From: an uncultured Gemmatimonadota bacterium
Lineage (GTDB): Bacteria; Gemmatimonadota; Gemmatimonadetes; Gemmatimonadales; GWC2-71-9
NCBI GenBank assembly: GCA_937961295.1
Contig: CALGOK010000134.1
Location: 1 to 5,097, forward strand
Direction: 5' to 3'
Length of the DNA: 5,097 nucleotides
Shown here: positions 1-5,097 of the stretch, in pieces
How the letters are laid out: each line of letters starts with the position of its first letter
How positions within the stretch are numbered: position 1 is the stretch's first letter
The notes under the pieces: generated by a model
Told to the model about the DNA's origin: nothing
Database searches by the model: none
What the model saw: the letters and a program-made list of their open reading frames with translations, nothing else
Translations under genes and position numbers: made by a program

Positions 1-168
1 CCCACCGTCTGGGCTCTCTACCTCAATCTGCCGGATCGCGGCCTGACGTTCATCCTGCTCAGCAACTCCGACCGGCTTTCCGCGGAGATGTCGTGGACGG
101 CGCGCGGCATCCGGGCCTCGCCGTTTGCCCGGTTGTTCCTCGAGCGGATCGCGGCGATCGCCCCCTGA
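1..168 (+). CDS. Serine hydrolase, beta-lactamase/PBP-like family, C-terminal fragment (5' end outside window)
   Basis: Frame 1 is open from the first base to a TGA at 166-168, giving 55 residues. The segment WALYLNLPDRGLTFILLSNS is typical of the last beta-strands of class C beta-lactamase-like serine hydrolases (PF00144 fold), where a strand ending in 'ILLxNSD' is followed by a short helix reading 'SPFARxFL'; here SPFARLFLERI is present. The catalytic SxxK and YxN motifs would lie upstream of the window, so activity cannot be judged. Family members include esterases, D-aminopeptidases and penicillin-binding-like proteins, often secreted, so substrate is unknown. The next gene starts 174 bp downstream on the same strand with its own strong ribosome binding site, so it is probably a separate unit. 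Family assignment is fairly secure; specific function is not. Confidence 0.72.
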   Translation, partial: PTVWALYLNLPDRGLTFILLSNSDRLSAEMSWTARGIRASPFARLFLERIAAIAP

Positions 169-203
169 TCCCTTCCGCCTCGTGCCGGCCTGGCCGAGGG
201 ATC
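167..203 (+). terminator. Weak inverted repeat after the hydrolase gene
   Basis: GATCCCT (167-173) is matched by AGGGATC (197-203), and a second small stem CGG/CCG lies inside at 186-196. It begins at the stop codon of the upstream gene. There is no T-run after it and the loop is long, so a termination role is only a guess. The rest of the gap to 342 shows no convincing -35/-10 pair, RNA gene or repeat. Confidence 0.22.
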
Positions 204-326
204 CGTCCGCAGCACCACGTACCTAGCCCGCACCATTGTTTCGACCATCCGGCCCTACATTGCGTGTACGGCGCTGGCCTCGTCCGCTGAGGCCCAGCCG
301 GGGATGGTTCTGTTCGGTCTGTCGCC

Positions 327-333
327 GAGGAGG
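327..333 (+). promoter_or_regulatory. Strong ribosome binding site that fixes the start at 343
   Basis: GAGGAGG ends 9 nt before the ATG at 343 and is a near-perfect anti-Shine-Dalgarno match. The in-frame ATG at 304 has no such site, and using it would put 13 extra residues ahead of the twin-arginine signal. The 343 start is therefore preferred. Confidence 0.75.
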
Positions 334-342
334 TTCCACGAG

Positions 343-960
343 ATGAGTACGCCATCGTCCTCCCCGATGGGTGGCTGGACCCGGCGGCAACTGCTCGCTG
401 TGCTCGCCGCCGCGCTCCTGGCCATCGTGGCCGGGGGTCGTGGGCTCCGCCACGCGCTCCGAGTGCGCTCGACGCTTCCGCACGCGGACGAGGAAGCGGT
501 GGCTGCGGCGCTGCCCACCGCCGCGGCGTTCGCCGCCTCCTGTTGCGGGCACCTGCTGGACGGACCCGAGGTTGACGAGGTTGCCGCGGACCTGCAGTTC
601 GCGGCCACGCTGCATGGCGATCTTCGCAGGACGCTGCCTGTCGTGGCGCGGTACGCGGATCGGGAGGCGGAGCGGCACGAGGGAGTGCCGTTCCTCGCGA
701 GCTCGTCGGCGACGCGCGAGGCGATCCTCCAGGCGGTCGTCGCAGACCCGATCTCGACCAGGCGATCCGCGTTCGTGTCGCTCGTCTCGGCACAGGAACG
801 CGACCGGCGACTGATTCGGTGGCACGCGCTGGAGCACCTGGCGCGCGTCTATGCCGGTGCCCCACCCGCCTGGCGCCGACGCGGCTACCCACGGTGGCCC
901 GGTGTCGGCGGCGACCCCCGCGACTACACGCGGCCTCCGCAAGGGACGCCGACATGCTGA
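343..960 (+). CDS. Tat-signal small subunit, gluconate 2-dehydrogenase subunit 3-like
   Basis: The protein has 205 residues. The N-terminus has a twin-arginine motif (TRRQLLA, residues 13-19) followed by a hydrophobic stretch to about residue 30, as in Tat signals. The rest is mostly helical and ends with YAGAPPAW (170-177), GYPRWPG (181-187) and DPRDYTRPP (191-199). A tail of this type is familiar from small proteins encoded directly before GMC dehydrogenases, the gluconate 2-dehydrogenase subunit 3 type (PF13618) or a close relative. In FAD-dependent gluconate, glucose and sorbitol dehydrogenases this gamma-like subunit supplies the Tat signal and helps the signal-less catalytic subunit fold and cross the membrane. 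The same role is inferred here because the stop codon overlaps the start of a signal-less GMC enzyme by 7 nt. A CC pair at 67-68 is of unknown meaning. Family membership rests on context and the C-terminal pattern; sequence similarity is otherwise modest, so a lineage-specific helper is the alternative. Confidence 0.66.
   Translation: MSTPSSSPMGGWTRRQLLAVLAAALLAIVAGGRGLRHALRVRSTLPHADEEAVAAALPTAAAFAASCCGHLLDGPEVDEVAADLQFAATLHGDLRRTLPVVARYADREAERHEGVPFLASSSATREAILQAVVADPISTRRSAFVSLVSAQERDRRLIRWHALEHLARVYAGAPPAWRRRGYPRWPGVGGDPRDYTRPPQGTPTC
941..946 (+). promoter_or_regulatory. Ribosome binding site for the GMC gene, inside the upstream gene
   Basis: AAGGGA lies 7 nt before the ATG at 954. The ATGCTGA overlap (954-960) joins this start to the stop of the preceding gene, so translation of the two is probably coupled. 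This decides the start at 954 over the in-frame ATG at 819, which would prepend 45 arginine-rich residues ahead of the FAD-binding fold. Confidence 0.65.
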
Positions 961-2510
961 CCGGCCAGCGCACCGACATCTGCGTGATCGGCTCCGGCGT
1001 GGCCGGCGCCCTGATCGCGCACACCTGTGCCTCGCAAGGCCTCTCGGTGACCGTGCTCGAGGCTGGTCCCCGATTCGATCGCGCGGCACGCCACGAGCAG
1101 GCCAGGCGGCGTCGACTCGGATTCGACCCCTGGCCGATGGATCCGGCGCGCAACCAGTTCGTCAACGCATCCGCCTTCGCGTACCCGCTCAACGACTACC
1201 GCCTTCGTGCGGTGGGTGGCTCGACGCTGCACTGGAGCGGCGTGGCGCAGCGCCTGCGCGAGTCGGATTTCGAGACGCACACGCGCTACGGCATCGGGGT
1301 CGACTGGCCGTTGCGGTACGCGGACCTCGAGCCGCATTACCTGCGCGCCGAGTGGGAGCTCGGCGTGGCGGGGGAGCCGGGGATACATGGCCCGCCGCGT
1401 GGGGGGGCATTCCCGATGCCGGCGTTCCCCGAGGGACATGGCGATGCCGTGTGGCGGGCGGCAGCGGCCCGCGCCGGAGTGTCGCTGGAGCGGGCGTCCT
1501 ATGCCAAGAACAATCTCGTCAGCCACGACGGTCGTCCGGCGTGCGCGACGTTCGCCACCTGCACGATCTGTCCCATCGGCGCGCAGTACAGCGCGGACTG
1601 GCACGTCCTCAAGGCCGAAGCCACCGGTCGCTGCACGGTGATCCCCGACGCTCCCGTGCGTCGGATCGAGATCGACACCGATGGGTCGGCGCGGGTCGTC
1701 CATGCCACCCGATGGGAAGGTGGCGACATCGAGGTGTCGGCCCGCGCGGTCGTGGTGGCGGCGCACGCCATCGAGAGCACCCGACTGCTGCAGCTCTCGG
1801 GAATTGGCAACCCGACCCATCTCGGTCGACACCTGATGGAGCATTGGGAGATCCACAGCCGCGGCCTCGCCGACGAGCGCACCGCGCCGTTCCGGGTCGG
1901 CTTCCCGACACTCAAGTCGTATCAGTGGTACGACGGGACGGAGCGGGAGGGTCGGGGTGCGATCGGACTGACCCTGCACGACCAGGTCGATCCGCTCAAG
2001 CGATTCGGACCCACCCCGGGTCAGTGGGGACGGAGTCTCGCCCAGCAGGACTGCGACACCTTCGGGCGATGGCGGGCCATCGAGGCGATGACGGAGCACC
2101 TGCCCAACTCCGCCTCGCGGGTCGACCTCGACCCCGAGGTGCGCGACCCCTTCGGCGACCCGGTGCCTCGATTCCGGTTCGAGAGCAGCGAGCTTGATCG
2201 CCGAACGCAGGACGCGGCCCGCGCAGCCATCGGCGAGCTCTTCGACGCGGCGGGGTTGCAGCAATCGGAGATCGCAGCGGAGCCATTCGGCGCGGCCCAC
2301 CACATGGGCACCTGCCGTATGAGCCATCGGCCCGAGGACGGGGTGGTGGATCCGAACGGCCTCGTCCACGGGACGGACAACCTGTACCTGGCGGGAAGCG
2401 CCGTCTTTCCCACCGGCGGTGCGGTGACCCCGACCCTGACCATCGCCGCGCTGGCATTGCGGCTTGCCGACCATCTCGTCACGGTCCACCGGGGCGGCGG
2501 CGCGACCTGA
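954..2510 (+). CDS. FAD-dependent GMC-family oxidoreductase, sugar/polyol dehydrogenase alpha-subunit type
   Basis: The protein has 518 residues, usual for bacterial GMC dehydrogenases. A Rossmann FAD motif GSGVAG (13-18) is followed by the ribose-binding acidic residue E36 in LEAGP. The flavin-contact motif GGSTLHW spans 88-94. C197, C203 and C206 precede PIGA (207-210), in the place where bacterial FAD-glucose dehydrogenase binds a 3Fe-4S cluster. The C-terminal GMC region has HHMGTCRM (449-456), with H449 in the HxxGT position of the catalytic His, then NLYLAGS (476-482), FPTGGA (485-490) and TPTLTIAALALRLAD (492-506). At T492 most relatives have Asn. There is no signal peptide, so export with the Tat-signal protein encoded just upstream is likely, placing it in the periplasm or at the outer face of the membrane. 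It should oxidise an alcohol or sugar hydroxyl and pass electrons to a carrier; substrate is unknown. No cytochrome c subunit gene is adjacent within the window. Family is certain, substrate class is inferred. Confidence 0.9.
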   Translation: MLTGQRTDICVIGSGVAGALIAHTCASQGLSVTVLEAGPRFDRAARHEQARRRRLGFDPWPMDPARNQFVNASAFAYPLNDYRLRAVGGSTLHWSGVAQRLRESDFETHTRYGIGVDWPLRYADLEPHYLRAEWELGVAGEPGIHGPPRGGAFPMPAFPEGHGDAVWRAAAARAGVSLERASYAKNNLVSHDGRPACATFATCTICPIGAQYSADWHVLKAEATGRCTVIPDAPVRRIEIDTDGSARVVHATRWEGGDIEVSARAVVVAAHAIESTRLLQLSGIGNPTHLGRHLMEHWEIHSRGLADERTAPFRVGFPTLKSYQWYDGTEREGRGAIGLTLHDQVDPLKRFGPTPGQWGRSLAQQDCDTFGRWRAIEAMTEHLPNSASRVDLDPEVRDPFGDPVPRFRFESSELDRRTQDAARAAIGELFDAAGLQQSEIAAEPFGAAHHMGTCRMSHRPEDGVVDPNGLVHGTDNLYLAGSAVFPTGGAVTPTLTIAALALRLADHLVTVHRGGGAT

Positions 2511-2567
2511 ACCGATCTGGCCGCCCCGGGCGAGTCACCCGGCAGGGAGTCGATTGGTGGAACGCGA

Positions 2568-2595
2568 AGACCCGAGGGATCGCTCCCTCGGGTCT
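2568..2595. terminator. Perfect 12-bp hairpin between convergent genes, probable bidirectional terminator
   Basis: AGACCCGAGGGA (2568-2579) and TCCCTCGGGTCT (2584-2595) pair without mismatch around the 4-nt loop TCGC. The hairpin lies 57 nt after the GMC stop and 25 nt after the minus-strand peptidase stop, the right place to end both transcripts. Neither side has a clear T-run, so it may be a non-canonical or Rho-assisted terminator, or a 3'-end stabilising structure. Confidence 0.6.
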
Positions 2596-2613
2596 CCGAT
2601 CTCCGTTCTCCGG
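2593..2613. repeat. Three tandem copies of a 7-nt unit, TCTCCGN
   Basis: TCTCCGA (2593-2599), TCTCCGT (2600-2606) and TCTCCGG (2607-2613) follow one another without a gap. The first copy overlaps the right arm of the hairpin by 3 nt, and the array ends 7 nt before the peptidase stop codon. It is non-coding. Only three units are present, so chance or slippage is possible. Confidence 0.55.
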
Positions 2614-2620
2614 TCGCGGA

Positions 2621-4228
2621 TTACCGCGGCGACGCCGCCGTGTTGCGGTGCGCCGGGGGGCACTCCGGCCAGTCGGTCGGGTTCCCCTGGCGGTCGGTGT
2701 AGGCCACCGTCTCGCGCGGCAGCAGCTCCGCGTCCTGGTCGGCCATGTACGCCAGCATCGCGATCAGCGTCGCGTTGTTCTGCAGGTCCTCGGCGATCAC
2801 CTTGTCGTAGGTGTCGCGGTTGGTGTGCCAGGTGGTGAAGCCGTAGTCCCACGACAGCCCGCCGGTGCCGTACACCGGCGACTTGAGGCATTGGAACGCG
2901 GCGTTGTCGGTGCCGCCCATCGCCGGGTTGCCGGTGCCGCTCATCCGGATCCGCCCCGACATCTCCGCCGGGACCGCGCTCAGGTAGCGCACCAGCGCGT
3001 CGGTGCCCGCCACGAACGGGCCGGGACCGATGCTCACGATCCGGCCGGTGCCGTTGTCCTGGTTGAAGCCGGCGTGCACCTTGGCCACGATCGCCGGGTT
3101 GTCCTCGACCCATGCGCGCGAGCCGTTGAGTCCCTGCTCCTCACCGCCCCAGTGGCCGATGATGATCGTCCGCCTGGGGTTGGGATAGATCGCCTTGAGG
3201 ATCCGGGCCGCCTCGAACATGGTGATCGTGCCGGTGCCGTTGTCGGTGGCACCCGACGCGCCATCCCACGAGTCGTAGTGCGCCGAGAGCACGATGTACT
3301 CATCCGGCTTCTCGCTGCCGGGAATCGTCGCGATGACGTTGTGCACCGGCTGCTCGCCGAGGTTCTGCGACTGCGCCGAGAGACGGACCACCGGCTTCTG
3401 GCCGTTCATGGCGAGGCGATAGAGCAGCGCGTAGTCCTCGCAGCTCACGTCGATGGTCGGCACGCGATCCTTGGGCGAGCCGAACACCTTGTCGATGCCG
3501 GGATAGCGCGACCAGTTGTTGGTCAGCATCCCCGCCACGCCAACGGTCTCCGGCCACTCCTTGGGGTTGCCGCCGATGATCAGGCGATCGCGCACCTCGG
3601 CCGCCCACGCGCCGGCGGTCGAGTCGAGCCGCGCGATCGTCTGCGGCTGCCCGTACTCCTGCACCTGCGACGGCATCCGGCACGTCGGCTGCGGCGCCGA
3701 GGCGAGGATGAACTTGCCGCGCGCGCTTTGCGACCAGGTCTCCCACGCCGACGCGCTCTCGGGGAGGAGGATCGCCTCGGCCTCGACCCAGCTGCCGTTG
3801 TTCGGGGTGCCCGGGCTCCACGCCAGCATCACTGCCTCGAGCGAACGCAGCCGCGGCTGCACCAGGTCCATGTGGGTCGCGCCGCGATGCCACTTCACCC
3901 ACGTGCCGTAGGGAATCCGCTCCGCGCGGACGCCCCACGAGCGGTACATGTTGATCAGCCACTGCTGGCCCGCATCGAAACGGTCGCTGTTGGTGAGCCG
4001 CGGCCCGATCGAGTCGAGGAACACCTGCGCCAGCTTCATCGCCTGGCCACGCTCCATCCCCTCGGCCCACATCCGCTGGATGACCGGGTCGGTGGGCGGG
4101 GCGGTGCGGACGTAGCGGGTGCTGTCGACCCGGTTGCCCTGGCCACCGAACTGGGCAGCGGCAGGGATGGCGATGAGGGCGAGGGCGACGGCCAGCCCTG
4201 CGGCCGCGCCGTGGGAAACACGGGGCAT
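2621..4228 (-). CDS. Secreted M28-family zinc metallopeptidase (aminopeptidase / carboxypeptidase Q-like)
   Basis: The protein has 535 residues and an N-terminal signal peptide: hydrophobic core about 8-21, likely cut after AAA25 before Q26. A variable region (about 140-290) fits the PA-type insert often seen in secreted M28 enzymes. The peptidase core is complete: H317 and D319 in AHYDSW, bridging D329 in GATDNGTG, the general base E363 and ligand E364 in GHWGGEEQG, D391 in NQDNGTG, and H468 in TTWHTNRDTYD. These are the expected two-zinc ligands, so it should be active. M28 enzymes of this type release residues from peptides or dipeptides outside the cytoplasm. C183, C263, C447 and C523 could form disulfides after export. 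The ATG at 4228 is chosen because it starts the signal peptide and has GGAG 5 nt upstream; the frame stays open much further, to 4846, but only as the antisense of the DUF3299 gene. The gene is divergent from DUF3299 and convergent with the GMC gene, so it is probably monocistronic. Exact substrate is unknown. Confidence 0.92.
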   Translation of the reverse strand: MPRVSHGAAAGLAVALALIAIPAAAQFGGQGNRVDSTRYVRTAPPTDPVIQRMWAEGMERGQAMKLAQVFLDSIGPRLTNSDRFDAGQQWLINMYRSWGVRAERIPYGTWVKWHRGATHMDLVQPRLRSLEAVMLAWSPGTPNNGSWVEAEAILLPESASAWETWSQSARGKFILASAPQPTCRMPSQVQEYGQPQTIARLDSTAGAWAAEVRDRLIIGGNPKEWPETVGVAGMLTNNWSRYPGIDKVFGSPKDRVPTIDVSCEDYALLYRLAMNGQKPVVRLSAQSQNLGEQPVHNVIATIPGSEKPDEYIVLSAHYDSWDGASGATDNGTGTITMFEAARILKAIYPNPRRTIIIGHWGGEEQGLNGSRAWVEDNPAIVAKVHAGFNQDNGTGRIVSIGPGPFVAGTDALVRYLSAVPAEMSGRIRMSGTGNPAMGGTDNAAFQCLKSPVYGTGGLSWDYGFTTWHTNRDTYDKVIAEDLQNNATLIAMLAYMADQDAELLPRETVAYTDRQGNPTDWPECPPAHRNTAASPR

Positions 4229-4282
4229 CACGACTCCAGAGTGAAGGTCCTGGGAGGAACCCAACGGGGGTAGAGGCTCGTA

Positions 4283-4294
4283 CGTAATATTACG
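4283..4294. promoter_or_regulatory. Perfect 12-bp palindrome CGTAATATTACG in the divergent intergenic region
   Basis: The two half-sites CGTAAT/ATTACG are exactly symmetric and lie in an AT-rich island within a very GC-rich window, 54 nt before the peptidase start and 45 nt before the DUF3299 start. The centre reads TAATAT on both strands, 4 of 6 matches to a -10 box, so it could serve as a divergent -10 element or a regulator site. No good -35 box is seen on either side. Confidence 0.4.
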
Positions 4295-4311
4295 ATGGAG
4301 AGTTGCCGAGA

Positions 4312-4324
4312 ACTGATTATCAGT
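4312..4324. promoter_or_regulatory. Palindrome ACTGATTATCAGT, candidate Fur/Zur-family operator
   Basis: Two 6-nt arms, ACTGAT and ATCAGT, flank a single T. The core (TGATAATCA on the minus strand) resembles the centre of Fur-superfamily boxes, whose arms are typically TGATAAT/ATTATCA around one base. It ends directly before the AAAGGGG ribosome binding site of the DUF3299 gene. A repressor here would block transcription of that gene and its ABC partner. Assignment to Zur rather than Fur or another regulator rests only on the gene content. Confidence 0.4.
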
Positions 4325-4331
4325 AAAGGGG
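4325..4331 (+). promoter_or_regulatory. Ribosome binding site that fixes the DUF3299 start at 4340
   Basis: AAAGGGG ends 8 nt before the ATG at 4340. The in-frame ATG at 4295 has no such site, would put both the palindrome and this site inside the coding region, and would add 15 residues before the signal sequence. Confidence 0.65.
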
Positions 4332-4339
4332 TGTCGGGG

Positions 4340-4840
4340 ATGGCGGTTGTGAGGCGGCTGGTGATGGGATTGGTGCTCCTGCTGGTGCCCGGCGCCGAGC
4401 TGCTGGCGGGCTCGGTGGCGAGCGGGCTGTCGTTCCGCGACGTCCTGTCGCTGGTGGCCGATGATCCGGTGCCGATCGACTGGCGCACCCTCGCCGCGCT
4501 CGACCTCCAGACCGGCAAGGCGCCGCCGGCGCTCCAGGCGCTCGACGGCAAGGCGGTGGTGATCGCCGCGTTCATCGTGCCGCTCGAGGACGACATGCAG
4601 CAGGCCGACGAGTTCCTGCTGGTGCCGTACTTCGGCGCCTGCGTGCACACGCCGCCGCCGCCGCCCAACCAGATGGTCTATGTCAAGATGCGCGGCCGCA
4701 AGACCGTGAAGATCGGCTGGTGGGATCCGGTCCACTTCGTGGGGATCCTGCACCTCAAGCAGGTGGAGTCGCCCTACGGCGCCAGCTATTTCGAGATGGA
4801 AGGACTCGAGAGCAAGCCGTACAAGCCGCCCACCAAGTGA
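4340..4840 (+). CDS. Exported DUF3299 domain protein, putative accessory factor of a metal-linked ABC transporter
   Basis: The protein has 166 residues. The first 25 (RR at 5-6, hydrophobic 7-22) look like a signal peptide or an N-terminal anchor; there is no lipobox cysteine. The mature part has the DUF3299 pattern: FIVPLEDD (78-85), then EFLLVPYFGACVH (91-103) with C101 and H103, PPPPPN (105-110) and VYV (113-115), and a C-terminal strand region ending in SYFEMEGLESKPY. Biochemical function is not established to my knowledge; relatives sit beside ABC transporters and DUF2796 proteins in zinc-responsive (zrg-type) loci of Gammaproteobacteria. C101 and H103 could bind metal, which is a guess. 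The stop overlaps the GTG of the ABC ATPase by 4 nt, so the two are translated together. A Fur/Zur-like palindrome before the gene supports metal regulation. Domain family is secure, role is inferred. Confidence 0.82.
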   Translation: MAVVRRLVMGLVLLLVPGAELLAGSVASGLSFRDVLSLVADDPVPIDWRTLAALDLQTGKAPPALQALDGKAVVIAAFIVPLEDDMQQADEFLLVPYFGACVHTPPPPPNQMVYVKMRGRKTVKIGWWDPVHFVGILHLKQVESPYGASYFEMEGLESKPYKPPTK

Positions 4841-5097
4841 GCGCACCCGATCTCGCCGTCCACCTCGAGGGCCTCCGGTTCGCGTACGCGCGCGGACCGG
4901 AGGTCCTGCGCATTGCCGAGCTCTCGATCGGCCGCCGGAGCCGGCTGTTCCTGCACGGCCCCTCGGGGAGCGGCAAGACCACGCTGCTCGGCATCATCGC
5001 CGGCGTGCTCCATCCCACCGACTCGACGCACTGCCGCGTGCTCGGCCGGGAGCTGACGACCCTGTCGCAGGGCGAGCGCGACGCCTTCCGCGGCCTG
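4837..5097 (+). CDS. ABC transporter ATP-binding protein, LolD/MacB type, N-terminal fragment (3' end outside window)
   Basis: A GTG start overlaps the preceding stop (GTGA, 4837-4840) and the frame is open to the window end, giving 87 residues. The segment FAYARGPEVLRI (15-26) holds the adenine-stacking A-loop Tyr17. Walker A is GPSGSGKTT (41-49). The stretch VLGRELTTLSQGERDAFRG matches the region before the Q-loop in LolD/MacB/FtsE-type ATPases, where 'LS..ER..fR' normally precedes the 'iGfvfQ' segment. Q-loop, signature and Walker B lie beyond the window. Such ATPases work with FtsX/MacB-like permeases that use ATP to drive periplasmic events or extraction rather than plain import; a permease gene is expected next. 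Pairing with DUF3299 suggests a zrg-like system. GTG is chosen because it is coupled to the upstream stop and sits the usual distance before the A-loop. Confidence 0.88.
   Translation, partial: MSAPDLAVHLEGLRFAYARGPEVLRIAELSIGRRSRLFLHGPSGSGKTTLLGIIAGVLHPTDSTHCRVLGRELTTLSQGERDAFRGL

Noticed and set aside
304..342. Earlier ATG for the small-subunit gene
   Set aside because: No ribosome binding site precedes it, while GAGGAGG lies inside this stretch at the right distance from 343.
819..953. Earlier ATG for the GMC gene
   Set aside because: It would add 45 arginine-rich residues ahead of the FAD fold and overlap the upstream gene by 142 nt; the 954 start has a good site and a normal overlap.
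59..1192. Long minus-strand open frame opposite the hydrolase, small-subunit and GMC genes
   Set aside because: The translation is rich in Arg, Ala and Pro with no recognisable domain, as expected of an antisense frame in GC-rich DNA; the plus-strand genes explain the region.
924..2489. 521-codon minus-strand frame opposite the GMC gene
   Set aside because: It shadows a clear GMC enzyme with intact FAD motifs and shows no family motif or plausible ribosome binding site context.
2648..4273. 541-codon plus-strand frame opposite the peptidase
   Set aside because: It is a composition artefact (mainly Arg, Val, His, Ala) antisense to an M28 peptidase with all metal ligands in place.
4229..4846. 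Upstream extension of the peptidase frame across the DUF3299 gene
   Set aside because: The extension is antisense to a recognisable protein; the ATG at 4228 starts a good signal peptide with its own GGAG site.
1..5097. tRNA, rRNA, CRISPR array, insertion sequence or phage genes
   Set aside because: No cloverleaf, repeat-spacer pattern, transposase motif or terminal inverted repeats were found on reading both strands.

Overview
This is a GC-rich bacterial chromosomal window with five protein genes, two of them cut by the window edges. Short intergenic gaps, GTGA/ATGCTGA-type stop-start overlaps and secreted enzymes of these families would fit Gemmatimonadota or a similar high-GC soil or environmental lineage. 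That is an impression from style; the window holds no rRNA or other marker to prove it.

Layout. (1) 1-168, + strand: the last 55 codons of a serine beta-lactamase/penicillin-binding-protein-like hydrolase. (2) 343-2510, + strand: a two-gene operon joined by a 7-nt overlap. It encodes a small protein with a twin-arginine signal that resembles gluconate 2-dehydrogenase subunit 3, and an FAD-dependent GMC oxidoreductase without its own signal. The pair looks like the gamma and alpha subunits of a periplasmic FAD-dependent sugar/polyol dehydrogenase in which the small subunit carries the large one through Tat. The usual cytochrome c subunit is not here. (3) 2511-2620: a convergent gap with a perfect 12-bp hairpin and a 7-nt tandem repeat. 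(4) 2621-4228, - strand: a complete secreted M28 zinc metallopeptidase with all expected metal ligands. (5) 4229-4339: a divergent, unusually AT-rich gap with two perfect palindromes. (6) 4340-5097, + strand: a DUF3299 protein translationally coupled (GTGA) to the start of a LolD/MacB-type ABC ATPase that runs off the window.

The most interesting points are as follows. The DUF3299-ABC ATPase pair recalls zinc-regulated (zrg-type) loci and is preceded by a Fur/Zur-box-like palindrome next to its ribosome binding site. The GMC enzyme has a cysteine triad like the Fe-S ligands of bacterial FAD-glucose dehydrogenase but with altered spacing, and has Thr where the second catalytic Asn is expected. 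The hairpin plus heptamer repeat may be a dispersed intergenic element. No mobile element, CRISPR array, tRNA or rRNA is visible, and I see no clearly new multi-gene system.
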